A DNA stretch of 42,158 bases from Acidimicrobiaceae bacterium (GCA_002721305.1 PBKA01000004.1:1-42158), one strand, 5' to 3'. Numbered from the stretch's first letter, positions 33,606 through 42,007 are shown. The notes: a model not told the origin generated them from the letters alone. Numbers and translations: made by a program.

Positions 33606-34988
33606 ATGTTGTTTATGGGTCGGCTGTCTATACGCATCTTTGCTTGGATATCGATTTCAGCTGTAGCGGCCGGTTGTTCCGCTGCTGATGTTTCTAGTTC
33701 GGTGTCGTCGGCAACGGTCGCTGAAACAGTTGCTTCACAAACGTCAGAACAGCAGACCACGACTTCGACTGCGGTGACTCCCACGACTGCGACTGCGGTG
33801 ACTCCCACGACTGCGCCCAGCGGTCAACTGGCAGTGGATTCCGATGATCCGACATTGGCTCTTGACCACACAAGCTACGCGCCACTCTTGGATGCGTTTG
33901 CTCCATCAGTGATGCCAGACAGACCGATGGGTCGAGTCGGTTACACCAGATATGTGTTTACCCAAAGCGGGGACCAGATCATTCCTGCTTTGGTTGAAGG
34001 GCCGAAGGGCAGTCAGACTCGATGTCAAGTCGTCGAACTGCCCTGTTCGTTTCAAGACCTCAAGGATCTATTTGACTCCGGGGAACCCATTCCTGCTGAA
34101 CTGAACATGACCGCGGCGGAACTCGGAAGTTTGGTTGAGCAGTTGGGTCAAGTTCAAGACACCCTGCAGCGTTTCGCTGATGTGAACGATGCGTGCGCCG
34201 CCGGGTATTCCCCAGATCGAACGCAGACCCCAAATATGGGTTCACATTTCACCAATTTTCCGTTGATTCTTGATGGCAGATTCGATCCCTCCGCTCCCGA
34301 AATTTTGCTTTTTGTAGCCGCCGACGATTCCACTCCCCCATTTGGCGCTCTTGGCCGCTGCAAAGACGGAGGTTGGAAAGGAGTCGATGTTGAAATTGCG
34401 GGCGCTGCGTTCTACATGCCATTTGCCGCTGTTGGAAATGACCATTTTGAAGGTTTCAGCGGTCCTCTTGACAACTGGCATATTCACTACAACTTGTGTC
34501 GACTTTCAGGTCAGGACGTGACCGTACTCCCGTCGGTGTGTTCTGGGGCAACCAATGGCCCGCTGGACCAACCGCAGGGTGACGCCAGCGAGGGTTGGAT
34601 GATTCACGCTTGGGCAGACGGGGACCATGACAACCAATTGGGTGCATTCTCGATGTGGAATCCAGCTATTTGGCCTCTAGCTGATCCCAACGCATCTGGT
34701 GTCGGTTCCATCGGGTCGCGCACCGCAAGTAATACCAATTTGATAGCTGACTTCGATTACCAAGTCGTTGAGGCTGCAGTGCCGGGAAAGATCGCTTTCT
34801 TTAATTCGGACGCGGAAGCTCACAGCGTTACCGCGGGAACTCCCGAGAATCCAACAGGCCAGTTCGATAGCGGGATTATGGGGGGAGGGTCAGCAGCAAC
34901 TATTGAGATTTCTCAGCCTGGAACGTACGAATTTTTCTGCTCGTTGCATCCTGGTATGACTGGCTCCATCACAGTGGGAGGCGGCTGA
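33606..34988 (+). CDS. Secreted lipoprotein with His-rich domain and C-terminal cupredoxin domain
   Basis: 460 residues from the ATG at 33606; an ATG at 33579 gives nine more residues but has no ribosome site. A signal peptide ends in lipobox VAAGC. A Ser/Thr-rich tether follows and contains an eight-residue repeat TAVTPTTA twice. The middle domain has metal-binding-looking histidines (DNWHIHYNLC, GWMIHAWADGDHDNQLGAFS), a W-H-x-H...C...W-M-x-H pattern I have seen in other actinobacterial secreted proteins without an assigned role. The last about 90 residues form a plastocyanin-like domain with the copper ligands His (AEAHSVTAG), Cys, His and Met (FFCSLHPGM). It could carry electrons or copper at the membrane surface. 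It is divergent from the SDR gene. Confidence 0.78.
   Translation: MLFMGRLSIRIFAWISISAVAAGCSAADVSSSVSSATVAETVASQTSEQQTTTSTAVTPTTATAVTPTTAPSGQLAVDSDDPTLALDHTSYAPLLDAFAPSVMPDRPMGRVGYTRYVFTQSGDQIIPALVEGPKGSQTRCQVVELPCSFQDLKDLFDSGEPIPAELNMTAAELGSLVEQLGQVQDTLQRFADVNDACAAGYSPDRTQTPNMGSHFTNFPLILDGRFDPSAPEILLFVAADDSTPPFGALGRCKDGGWKGVDVEIAGAAFYMPFAAVGNDHFEGFSGPLDNWHIHYNLCRLSGQDVTVLPSVCSGATNGPLDQPQGDASEGWMIHAWADGDHDNQLGAFSMWNPAIWPLADPNASGVGSIGSRTASNTNLIADFDYQVVEAAVPGKIAFFNSDAEAHSVTAGTPENPTGQFDSGIMGGGSAATIEISQPGTYEFFCSLHPGMTGSITVGGG
33767..33814 (+). repeat. 24-base perfect tandem duplication in lipoprotein tether
   Basis: Bases 33767-33790 are repeated exactly at 33791-33814. The unit starts GACTGCGGTGACTCCC and encodes eight residues, so the duplication keeps the frame and lengthens the Thr-rich tether of the cupredoxin lipoprotein. 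The lack of any difference between copies suggests a recent slippage event. Confidence 0.9.
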
Positions 34989-35028
34989 ATATCTTCCTGG
35001 CCCGAATGGCGACGACGGGCTCGGCTGT

Positions 35029-35406
35029 CTACAGGACAGAAAAGAAGATGATGAGCATTCCGACCCAGCTAGCAGCAAACGCGAGGGTGCGGATGTACGG
35101 AAGGCCCATAATGTGCACCACAGCGTGTACGACGCGAGCCCAGAAGAAAAGCGCTGCTCCGCCCGCGGCGTTGGCGTCGGTGAGGTGGGCAATGATCACT
35201 AGAGCCGCGAAGGCTGGCAAGTTCTCAACCATGTTGAGATGTGCTCGTTGGGCTCGCTGTGCCCAGGCCGCGGGAGCCGGCGGGTTCTCTGGGTACGTTA
35301 AGACGGTTCCAAGACCTTGACTTTGAACTCGTTCAAGTACGTAGGGTAGCCACAGCACGATACAGAGGAAGGCACTCCAGGCAAGGTAGGTAAGTTCGGT
35401 TGACAC
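35029..35406 (-). CDS. MAPEG-family membrane protein
   Basis: 125 residues from the GTG at 35406, chosen because GGAG lies five bases upstream and the protein then starts VSTELTYLAW, as relatives do; an ATG at 35424 would place that site inside the gene. Four hydrophobic segments are visible. RAQRAHLNMVENLPAFAALVIIAH is the MAPEG signature (the R-x-x-R-x-x-x-N-x-x-E-N-x-P pattern), followed by WARVVHAVVHIMGLPYIRTLAFAASWVG. Eukaryotic relatives conjugate glutathione or make leukotrienes; bacterial roles are mostly unknown. It is 72 bases downstream of the cell-wall amidase gene. Confidence 0.9.
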   Translation of the reverse strand: MSTELTYLAWSAFLCIVLWLPYVLERVQSQGLGTVLTYPENPPAPAAWAQRAQRAHLNMVENLPAFAALVIIAHLTDANAAGGAALFFWARVVHAVVHIMGLPYIRTLAFAASWVGMLIIFFSVL

Positions 35407-35478
35407 GCAATCTCCATTCGACATCAAGTACGGGCCACCGTAGACCACAACCCTTCCCGTATTGTCAATTCACCCGTT

Positions 35479-36561
35479 TTATTCGAGGTCTACGAGAGGG
35501 CAGGTTCGCCGCCCGCCGGTGGGGTTATGAATTCGCGCTCTTTCATGCAGAGGTGTACCCGTTTCGTCGCTGGCGAGGTACTTTTCGACAGCCGATGCTA
35601 TGGGCGGCGCGATGAGTTGTATGTATTCATCAGTAGCTAAGAAGACGCCTTCTGATGGGCTGGCGAGGTAGGCGATTTCTAAGAGGGCATTCGTGGTTTC
35701 AGGTTTGCGAACCAAGCTGTACGCATCTCCTCCGGAAGAGTTGACGACCCGTAAAGCCCCGGCATCCCATCTTGATGTCCATTGGATACCTTCGACAGCG
35801 ACGAGCGCTTCAAAGACTTCGCCGTGAAGTAAGCCCGCGAGTCGAGCTGATTCTGGATCTCCGGTTTGAGCGAAAACTTCGGTGCCGGGTTTATCGGACT
35901 TCGCTGCAACAGGAGCGTTGTGGTGTATAGAAACGAGGATGGCCGCGCCAACAGCGTCAGCGAGCGCGATCCGTTCATCGAGCTCGATGTAGTAGTCGCC
36001 CGTGCGAGTCAGGAGAGTCGAGATGTTCCTATCTTGCAGGAGTTGCGACACGGCTAAGGAGACTTTGAGGTTGAGTTCGCTTTCTTTGAGACCGGTAGGT
36101 CCTCGCGCTCCGGGGTCTTTGCCTCCGTGTCCTGGGTCAAGTACGACTTGAATTTCTCGGATCGGGAATCCCTTGGTGATCACTGCCGGGTCACCGCAGG
36201 GGTCATAAACGTTCCATCCTTGGTCGGTCACTTCAGCAACCCTGACCGGGACGCCGCGTGGGGTGATCGCGACAGTCGGTGGCAGAAACGTCGTTGTTGT
36301 GACAGGAACCGTTGAAGACGGGGGGACGACTGTCGTTGTCGTAGTCGTAGTTGGTTGCGATGACGTAGTGGGCGGAGAAGTGGTAGTGGCTAGCTGTGTG
36401 GTCGACGGACTCGACGACGGGGCGTAAGAGGTTTGTGATGGGCGGGTCTTTCGGGTGGTCTCGGAGCTAACCGAACCTGGGGTATCGACTGCACACGCGG
36501 CCATGGAGACGACACAAAAAGTGAGGAGGGTGCACCAGAAGTGGTTTGGGTAGCGGGGCAC
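35479..36561 (-). CDS. N-acetylmuramoyl-L-alanine amidase (Amidase_3), lipoprotein
   Basis: 360 residues from a GTG at 36561, chosen so that a signal peptide with lipobox SMAAC (Cys23) begins the protein; the frame continues upstream through the neighbouring gene, and no ribosome site is clear, so the start is uncertain. A long Ser/Thr/Pro tether covers about 30-95. The zinc amidase domain follows with ligands His144 (LDPGHGGKDPG), Glu159 (KESELN) and His212 (SIHHNA), and the catalytic Glu294 (ALLEIAYLA). It cuts the bond between muramic acid and the peptide stem outside the membrane, in cell separation or wall turnover. A short LLM-like gene ends 35 bases upstream. Confidence 0.88.
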   Translation of the reverse strand: MPRYPNHFWCTLLTFCVVSMAACAVDTPGSVSSETTRKTRPSQTSYAPSSSPSTTQLATTTSPPTTSSQPTTTTTTTVVPPSSTVPVTTTTFLPPTVAITPRGVPVRVAEVTDQGWNVYDPCGDPAVITKGFPIREIQVVLDPGHGGKDPGARGPTGLKESELNLKVSLAVSQLLQDRNISTLLTRTGDYYIELDERIALADAVGAAILVSIHHNAPVAAKSDKPGTEVFAQTGDPESARLAGLLHGEVFEALVAVEGIQWTSRWDAGALRVVNSSGGDAYSLVRKPETTNALLEIAYLASPSEGVFLATDEYIQLIAPPIASAVEKYLASDETGTPLHERARIHNPTGGRRTCPLVDLE

Positions 36562-36595
36562 GAAGGTGGAAGTTACCGGGGGGACTCGGATTTCC

Positions 36596-37186
36596 TCAAG
36601 CAATCGGGTCGATTTGATCTGCCATATCCGCGACCATCTGGGGGAAGTCTGGGGAACCTGCTCTTCCAACCGCGTGCCTAGCGAGTTCTTTGATCGAACG
36701 ATTCCAGACCACAATGAGGAACTGTTCGTTGGCATCGCGGTATTGGTTAATGAGTTCCGCTAGTTGGGCTGCATCCTCTGGAGGGTCGATTTGGGGGATG
36801 TCTTCGGGTGATCGGACGGGGATAGATGCTTGTGCGGGCGGGGGCGACAGGATGACTCCCCCAACGGGCAGTCCGCTCAGCAGAGTCGCAATTGCCCTCC
36901 TAGTCTTGCGTTGCCCTCGAATAATCACCATGGTTCTGCGTTGAGAGATTTGATCTAACACCGCAACTTCTTCAGCGATCGTTGTGGGGTGGGCTGTGCT
37001 GCCATCTATGTCGACGACGATGGTGAGGTGATCTGTCGCTGTAGCTATCGCGCTCGCTTCGACGGTTTCCGCGCCAGAGGGGCCAGTAACGACGACACCC
37101 CATATCCCGTGCACGTCAGCTTGAGTTGCTAAAAGTCGACGTTCGGTGTGATCGGAAATGTGTCGAAGGTCGAGCAACAGTCTCAT
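36596..37186 (-). CDS. Short LLM-like protein (half barrel), uncharacterised
   Basis: 196 residues from the ATG at 37186, which overlaps the stop of the full-length LLM gene as ATGA; frames further upstream lie inside that gene. I do not recognise a named family. The pattern is that of a divergent luciferase-like protein: strand MRLLLDLRH, WGVVVTG, then ASAIATATDHLTIVVDIDG and HPTTIAEEVAVLDQISQRR, which line up with the strand 3-4 segment of LLM enzymes (A-x-T-x-x-L-x-x-G ... P-x-x-x-A-x-x-x-A-x-L-D-x-x-S-x-G-R). The usual glycine-rich cofactor segments after this are missing. It may be a non-catalytic partner of the LLM protein, as LuxB is to LuxA, or a degenerate duplicate. Confidence 0.6.
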   Translation of the reverse strand: MRLLLDLRHISDHTERRLLATQADVHGIWGVVVTGPSGAETVEASAIATATDHLTIVVDIDGSTAHPTTIAEEVAVLDQISQRRTMVIIRGQRKTRRAIATLLSGLPVGGVILSPPPAQASIPVRSPEDIPQIDPPEDAAQLAELINQYRDANEQFLIVVWNRSIKELARHAVGRAGSPDFPQMVADMADQIDPIA

Positions 37187-38130
37187 CGCTTGACTCCGAA
37201 CTCTTGTGTGAGCGGTACGAGTTCGCGTCCGATGCGTTCGATGACTTCGGTCAAGGCTGCGCGGGGAGGCTGGTCGTAGCCGATTCGACAAACAACTAAG
37301 TCAACGTCGTAGCCGCTGAGGTCTTCGGCGATTTGGTCCGCTGACCCCACGGTCGCCGATTTTTCAACTTCGTTCATCGAGGTTTCAATTTCACTGACGA
37401 AATCGACTCCGGTGTTGTCTGCTCCCCAACCCAGGCCTGCGTACACCAGATAGCTTGAACGAACCCATTGGAAAGCTTGGTGTCGTTGTTCGTCAGTGTC
37501 GACGATCCACAAGTTTCGGAGAAGCCCCACCGGTGGTGGGTTTGTCTCAGAGGACCCTGACCTTTCCCATGCTGATCGGTGGGCTTCGATGAGCTTGTTG
37601 ACTACCTCTTTGGAAAATGCCCCTGAGATGAACAGCCCAAGTCCGCGCCGTCCTGCTCGTTCAGCAGCTTTTTCGCTGCTGACCCCAACCCAGGTGGGGG
37701 TTGGGGTCGTTGCCGTCACCACGTCGAGACCTGAGTTCATCAACTTGAGTCGTTGATTCATATGTAGGTCCTTCATTTCGAATTCGACCGGCCGGTAGCC
37801 CATGCCGACACCGAGATGAAATCTTCCAGAGAACTGGTCATTGAGATGGTTTGCCGCGTTGGCAACTCGTTGAGGCTCATGAAGCGGCAACAGGAGCACT
37901 CCGGTACCTATTTGAAGGGTTTCGGTGGCGGCCAGTGCAGTAGACGCCGCGGGCATCAACGCGGGGCAGTATCCGTCGTAATAGCCGTGATGTTCAGACA
38001 GCCAGAGACTGTGGATCCCGTTTTCTTCGGCGAGGCGGGCATCCTCTGGGAGTTCCTGGTACGCCCGCGTAAAGGAACGCGGATTTGTGGCGGTCGACTG
38101 AAGACACCAAAGCCCTACACCTATGTCCAT
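37183..38130 (-). CDS. LLM-class flavin/F420-dependent oxidoreductase
   Basis: 315 residues with a complete luciferase-like barrel: MDIGVGLWCLQ, EENGIHSLWLSEHHGYYDGYCPALMPAASTALAATETLQIGTGVLLLPLHEPQRVANAANHLNDQFSGRFHLGVGMGY, divided over strands 2-5, and LGLFISGAFSKE, GLLRNLWIVDTDEQRHQAF in the later part. The SEHHG His pair is typical of flavin-dependent members close to LuxA. The C-terminus has the SADQIAEDLSGYDVDLVVCRIGYD element. The substrate is unknown. Its stop overlaps the short LLM-like gene, which suggests the two proteins are made together. Confidence 0.87.
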   Translation of the reverse strand: MDIGVGLWCLQSTATNPRSFTRAYQELPEDARLAEENGIHSLWLSEHHGYYDGYCPALMPAASTALAATETLQIGTGVLLLPLHEPQRVANAANHLNDQFSGRFHLGVGMGYRPVEFEMKDLHMNQRLKLMNSGLDVVTATTPTPTWVGVSSEKAAERAGRRGLGLFISGAFSKEVVNKLIEAHRSAWERSGSSETNPPPVGLLRNLWIVDTDEQRHQAFQWVRSSYLVYAGLGWGADNTGVDFVSEIETSMNEVEKSATVGSADQIAEDLSGYDVDLVVCRIGYDQPPRAALTEVIERIGRELVPLTQEFGVKR

Positions 38131-38187
38131 GCCACAGTGTGGCTCGTCAGATCGGGGTCGTACAGCGTTGAGGCTATTTGTTTGCCG

Positions 38188-38469
38188 TTAGCAGCTGTCG
38201 AACTTCCGCTGAGCTTCCTCGCGTTGGGTTGGTTCGTCGGCAGTCGCGATGTCGTTAGCCGAGAACAGCAGGCAGGTTTTCGCGGCGCCTTCTTTGATTC
38301 GATTTTCGATTTCCGCGGCGAGTGGAGTGCAGAGGTCTTGTTTTTCGTACCCTGCTTCTCTTCGACATGCCCGCAAAAAGTTGGTTTTGTGTGACTCATT
38401 CCAGTCCGATGACCCTCCGCAGGAGGAGCAGACAAGTAGGAGACTGAGGAGTAGGGCCTTGAGACGCAT
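38188..38469 (-). CDS. Small cysteine-rich lipoprotein
   Basis: 93 residues. MRLKALLLSLLLVCSSC is a lipoprotein signal peptide, with a lipobox ending at Cys17. The mature part of 76 residues contains four further cysteines (RAC, DLC, KTC, DSC) spaced to form two disulfides, and is otherwise charged and helical. I do not recognise a family. It is a plausible gene because of the signal peptide and the cysteine pattern, although no ribosome site is obvious. It lies between the LLM gene and the alpha/beta hydrolase gene, all on the minus strand. Confidence 0.65.
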   Translation of the reverse strand: MRLKALLLSLLLVCSSCGGSSDWNESHKTNFLRACRREAGYEKQDLCTPLAAEIENRIKEGAAKTCLLFSANDIATADEPTQREEAQRKFDSC

Positions 38470-38539
38470 ATGGCAATTGTTACAGCTAGGTGATGTTCAT
38501 CAACGAACTTCGGGACTTTGGCTCTCTCGTTGAACGGGA

Positions 38540-39439
38540 CTAGAAGTGTTCGGCGAGGAACGCCAGGTCCGCGTCTAGCGCTTGAGCAAAGAGATCTGAT
38601 TCTTCATGAAGAAGACCGAAATGTCCACCTTCGATGTCCTCCCAAACCTTGGGGGCGTCGATGGTGTCGAAGCATTGTCGGGCAACATGTGGTGACGCGC
38701 CTGCCACTTCGTCGTCTGAAGCAACGACGTACAAGGTTGGGACTGAGATCTGCGCGGCGACAACGGGTACCGAGAGTTCTGGTGCTTTGCGCACGACGAT
38801 GGTCACGTCGTTTGACCATAGCGACCCCTCTCGCTGGCCGTAGATTTGGGCGTATTCCAACGCAGCATCGAAATTGAGCATGACGGGGGCGTCCGAAGTT
38901 GGAAGGTCAGCGAAGCGGACTTGCACTAGTGCTGCGGCTTCTTCGCTGAGGTCTCCTTGCTCCGCATAGGTGGCTAATGCTTGGAAGTCCGTGAGGTCTT
39001 CGGCCGGTTCAACGTAGGTTTCTCCGCATCCGGGGGTGTGGGCGATCACCGCGGAGACTCGTGAATCGAAGGCTGCTACGTACTGGACGTTGGCGCCTCC
39101 CATGCTTTCACCCCACACAACAATCTGATCCGTTTCTACTTCGGGCAGATTCAAGCTGTGTGTGATGGCGTCGCTGTAACCGCGAACTTGTGTCCATTGG
39201 TCGAACCCGAACCGTGGTTCACCGTCACTTGTTCCGAAATTGCGATGATCGTAGGCGACCACGTGATAGTCGGCCTCTGCGATGCCGGCTGCGAATGCGT
39301 TGATTGACATGTGAGCGGTGGCAGAAAATCCGTGGGCCAGGACAACCAGTGGTGCTTCGGGGCGGCTTGCTTTGTGGAGTCTGCCTCGAAGTGTGACTCC
39401 TTCCGATTGAAAGTCAATCTCTTCGTAATGGTCGCTCAT
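38540..39439 (-). CDS. Alpha/beta hydrolase
   Basis: 299 residues. The oxyanion loop is VLAHGFSATAHM, the nucleophile elbow GESMGG with Ser112, the acid probably Asp242 or Asp243 (VVASDDEVAG), and the base His273 (GGHFGLLHEE). There is a cap region at about 145-215. YDHRNFGTSDGEPR is typical of the dienelactone hydrolase or X-Pro dipeptidase-like branch. The start ATG has GAGGAAGAGG just upstream. The substrate is unknown; an ester or amide of a small molecule is likely. Confidence 0.9.
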   Translation of the reverse strand: MSDHYEEIDFQSEGVTLRGRLHKASRPEAPLVVLAHGFSATAHMSINAFAAGIAEADYHVVAYDHRNFGTSDGEPRFGFDQWTQVRGYSDAITHSLNLPEVETDQIVVWGESMGGANVQYVAAFDSRVSAVIAHTPGCGETYVEPAEDLTDFQALATYAEQGDLSEEAAALVQVRFADLPTSDAPVMLNFDAALEYAQIYGQREGSLWSNDVTIVVRKAPELSVPVVAAQISVPTLYVVASDDEVAGASPHVARQCFDTIDAPKVWEDIEGGHFGLLHEESDLFAQALDADLAFLAEHF

Positions 39440-39478
39440 ACCTCTTCCTCTCTTCTTGGATGCGTCGGGTTTTGAGCC

Positions 39479-39772
39479 CTACAGGGCGCTATTGACATAA
39501 CTCAAATGCATCTTGGACACTGGTGATTCGAAACCATCGAACGCGGCGGCTCGTTCGGGCGATTCGTTGTAGCTCTCGACGGCAGCTTCGAATGCGTCGA
39601 CATCGCCGGGGTAGCTGACAATCCACACGAATTCGCTGTTGTCCTCGTCGGCGTAAGCGGCTTCTATCGTGAACCCGTATTGGTGTCGGACGGCCGCAAT
39701 AGTTGGGAACCACTCCACTAGGCGTTCCAGACCACCTTCTTCAACCTCATAACGTCTCAGCTGCGCAGCCAT
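39479..39772 (-). CDS. NIPSNAP/Dabb-like small protein
   Basis: 97 residues from the ATG at 39772, supported by AGGAG five bases upstream. The fold is that of a dimeric alpha-beta barrel: QLRRYEVEEGGLERLVEWFPTI, YGFTIEAAYADEDNSEFVWIVSYPGDVDAFEAAVESY, split by the central turn, and a C-terminal strand VSKMHLSYV. Such proteins are common as small uncharacterised open reading frames near degradation genes. It is downstream of nothing on its strand and divergent from the amidase gene. Confidence 0.72.
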   Translation of the reverse strand: MAAQLRRYEVEEGGLERLVEWFPTIAAVRHQYGFTIEAAYADEDNSEFVWIVSYPGDVDAFEAAVESYNESPERAAAFDGFESPVSKMHLSYVNSAL

Positions 39773-39840
39773 ATTTCTCCTATCGCTACGCCGAATCATT
39801 TCACAGAACAAGATCGGAAGATCGTCTAAAGGTTGCGGAC

Positions 39841-39846
39841 TAGTTT
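39841..39846 (+). promoter_or_regulatory. Candidate -10 element for leaderless amidase transcript
   Basis: TAGTTT on the plus strand, six bases (CGGTGC) before the amidase GTG at 39853, with no ribosome site. The spacing equals that seen before nadD. The -35 region (39818-39823) is not convincing. The divergent gap of 80 bases must hold promoters in both directions. Confidence 0.35.
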
Positions 39847-39852
39847 CGGTGC

Positions 39853-41325
39853 GTGCCTACTAATTCATCATCAAATGCCTTGGGGCTTCAATCCGCTACT
39901 GATTTGTTGGGGATGCTCGCCTCCGGAGAGGTGTCTAGCGTTGAACTTCTCGAACACTTTCTAGAACGAAACTCCTCTTTGCATAACCAAATCAACGCCG
40001 TTGTGACCTTGGATGTTGAACGAGCCAAGGAATTGGCGACAGCATCCGACCGACGTCGCGCTAACGGCGAGGCGTTGGGGGTCATAGAGGGGCTGCCAAT
40101 GACCATCAAAGACGCCATTGCTGTTGAAGGAGTCCGATCAACGGGAGGAGCTGTTGAGTTAGCTGACCATGTACCGGATGAAGATGCTGAGGTCGTGTCA
40201 ACGATTAAGGCGGCGGGGGGAATAATTTTCGGAAAAACTAATCTGCCTCGCTGGTCTGGTGATATCCAAGCCTTCAACGACATTTTTGGCACAACGAACA
40301 ACCCATGGGATCTTGACTGTGGTCCCGGAGGGTCGTCGGGGGGTGCTTCCGCTGCTGTCGCTGTGGGGCTCACACCTTGGGAGATTGGAACAGATATCGG
40401 TGGGTCAATTCGGCTACCGGCTCACTTCGCCGGCGTGTGTGGTCACAAACCAAGTTTCGGCATCGTCCCTCAACTCGGCTACATAGACCATGTCTCATAT
40501 GGCTTAACCGATGCCGATGTCAACGTTTTCGGGCCGTTGGCCAGAACTGTTAACGACTTAGAGTTGCTGTTTGACATAGTGAACGGCCCTCGACGGGACC
40601 GAGAGAACGGTTGGCGTCTTGATCTTCCATCTGCTCGAGGTGACGCTAAGGAACTGCGGGTTGCTTCTTGGCTAGATGATCCCGATTGTCCGGTGAGTGA
40701 AGATGTTTCGGTCGTCTTGGAAGCAGCGGTCGACGCCATGGAGACGGACGGGGTTACAGTGAATCGCTCTGCGCGGCCCGACATCGCGTTCAATGATGTG
40801 CGAACTGTCGGTCAACCTTTGATTTCTGCGGCAACATCACCTGGTCGCACCGAAGATGAACTTGAAGCGTTACACGAAATCGTTAGCGATCCTTCAGCTG
40901 ATGAGACACTGAGGATGCGAGCTGCGGCATCGACAATGAGTCATCGAGATTGGCTGCTTCTCACTGAGAAGCGTGACCGGAATCGTCGGTTGTGGGCGGA
41001 TTTCTTTAACGACTTCGATGTGTTACTCGCTCCTGTCGCTTTCGTTGGTGCGTTTGAGCATCAGCATGAGGGCACCCTGTATACCCGCACTTTGACCGTG
41101 GACGGGCGGGTGCGGCCCTATTCAGATCTCATCGTTTGGACTTCTCAATTCGGTTACGTGTATTTGCCGTCGACTGTTGTTCCGGTGGGGTTGACCAAGG
41201 GTGGAGTCCCTGTGGGAATTCAGGTGGTCGGTCCTTATCTTGGTGACCGCACCACTTTGGAATTCGCTCGTTATGTTGAGCTTCTGCTTGGTGGGTACAG
41301 AGTTCCACCCATCGCCTTAATTTGA
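39853..41325 (+). CDS. Amidase signature family enzyme
   Basis: 490 residues, GTG start. The Ser-cisSer-Lys catalytic triad is visible: Lys86 in MTIKDAI, the cis-Ser at 161 or 162 in the glycine-rich signature GPGGSSGGASAA, and the nucleophile Ser185 in TDIGGSIRLPA. The family includes fatty-acid amide, acetamide and nylon-oligomer hydrolases and GatA. It is not GatA here: the length and the C-terminal part (TRTLTVDGRVRPYSDLIVW, PVGLTKGGVPVGIQVVGPYLGD) fit stand-alone amidases, and no gatB or gatC is near. The substrate is unknown. It converges on the nitroreductase gene with 37 bases between. Confidence 0.92.
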   Translation: MPTNSSSNALGLQSATDLLGMLASGEVSSVELLEHFLERNSSLHNQINAVVTLDVERAKELATASDRRRANGEALGVIEGLPMTIKDAIAVEGVRSTGGAVELADHVPDEDAEVVSTIKAAGGIIFGKTNLPRWSGDIQAFNDIFGTTNNPWDLDCGPGGSSGGASAAVAVGLTPWEIGTDIGGSIRLPAHFAGVCGHKPSFGIVPQLGYIDHVSYGLTDADVNVFGPLARTVNDLELLFDIVNGPRRDRENGWRLDLPSARGDAKELRVASWLDDPDCPVSEDVSVVLEAAVDAMETDGVTVNRSARPDIAFNDVRTVGQPLISAATSPGRTEDELEALHEIVSDPSADETLRMRAAASTMSHRDWLLLTEKRDRNRRLWADFFNDFDVLLAPVAFVGAFEHQHEGTLYTRTLTVDGRVRPYSDLIVWTSQFGYVYLPSTVVPVGLTKGGVPVGIQVVGPYLGDRTTLEFARYVELLLGGYRVPPIALI

Positions 41326-41362
41326 GGGCTAGAGGCCTATCGCAGGTATTCGACGGTCGCTC

Positions 41363-42007
41363 TTAGTCGTAGGTTACGGCGCCCCATGTCTCCGAGAAGA
41401 CGATCTCGTCGAGTCCCATTCTGTCGAGTTTGGTGGGAAACGCTTGAGTTCTGTGACCCACGGCGATGTGTGCGACGGTCGCTGCATCATCGGGCATTCC
41501 CAATAGTTCTTTGACTTGAGGTTCGAATAGGCACAGCAAGGTGGTCAACGCAGCGCCTAGTTCTGCTTCGCGGCAACCAAGAATGAAATTTTGTACTGCT
41601 GGGTAGATAGATGCCCCGCCGACTACTGAGAGTCGTCCAAGTTCTGTGTCAGTCGGATGCGTGTCTTCGAGGTGAGCGCAAGCCACCACCATGACTGGGA
41701 CGTCTTCGAGGTGGTCGGCGAAATGGTCCGCGTTCTTCAGTAGTCGCGCGGCCTTGTCGGATCCGATATTGATGTCTCCGGTTTGGGCATCAGCCAGATA
41801 CGCCTTCCACGGCACTCGGTACCACTCGGCAAGCTGGTTTCGTTTGTCTTGATCTCGAACCACTACAAAACGAACGGGCTGGCGATTACCTCCTTGTGGG
41901 GCGAACCGCGCGTAATTGAACGCCGTCTTTAGCTGCTCATCGGTGACAGCTTCATCGCTGAAATACCTGGTTGTCACTGCGCTGTGGATTGCGTCTCCGA
42001 GTTCCAT
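41363..42007 (-). CDS. Nitroreductase-family FMN-dependent oxidoreductase
   Basis: 214 residues from the ATG at 42007, supported by AAGGGGA five bases upstream; a frame from 42040 adds 11 unlikely residues. FMN-binding marks are the Arg in TTRYFSDEAVTDEQL, APQGGNRQPVRFVVVRD, the central SVVGGASIYPAVQNFILGCREAELGAALTT, and the later VAHIAVGHR. The proteins reduce nitro groups, quinones or act in dehydrogenation and dehalogenation. The specific role cannot be told. The 151 bases after its start to the window end contain nothing I can identify. Confidence 0.9.
   Translation of the reverse strand: MELGDAIHSAVTTRYFSDEAVTDEQLKTAFNYARFAPQGGNRQPVRFVVVRDQDKRNQLAEWYRVPWKAYLADAQTGDINIGSDKAARLLKNADHFADHLEDVPVMVVACAHLEDTHPTDTELGRLSVVGGASIYPAVQNFILGCREAELGAALTTLLCLFEPQVKELLGMPDDAATVAHIAVGHRTQAFPTKLDRMGLDEIVFSETWGAVTYD

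Noticed and set aside
34989..35040. CTGTC/GACAG stem between the convergent cupredoxin and MAPEG genes, considered as a shared terminator
   Set aside because: Five pairs only and no T-tract in either direction.
35463..35468. TTGACA on the minus strand upstream of the MAPEG gene, considered as a -35 box
   Set aside because: The nearest TANNNT lies 20 bases further, too far for a standard promoter.
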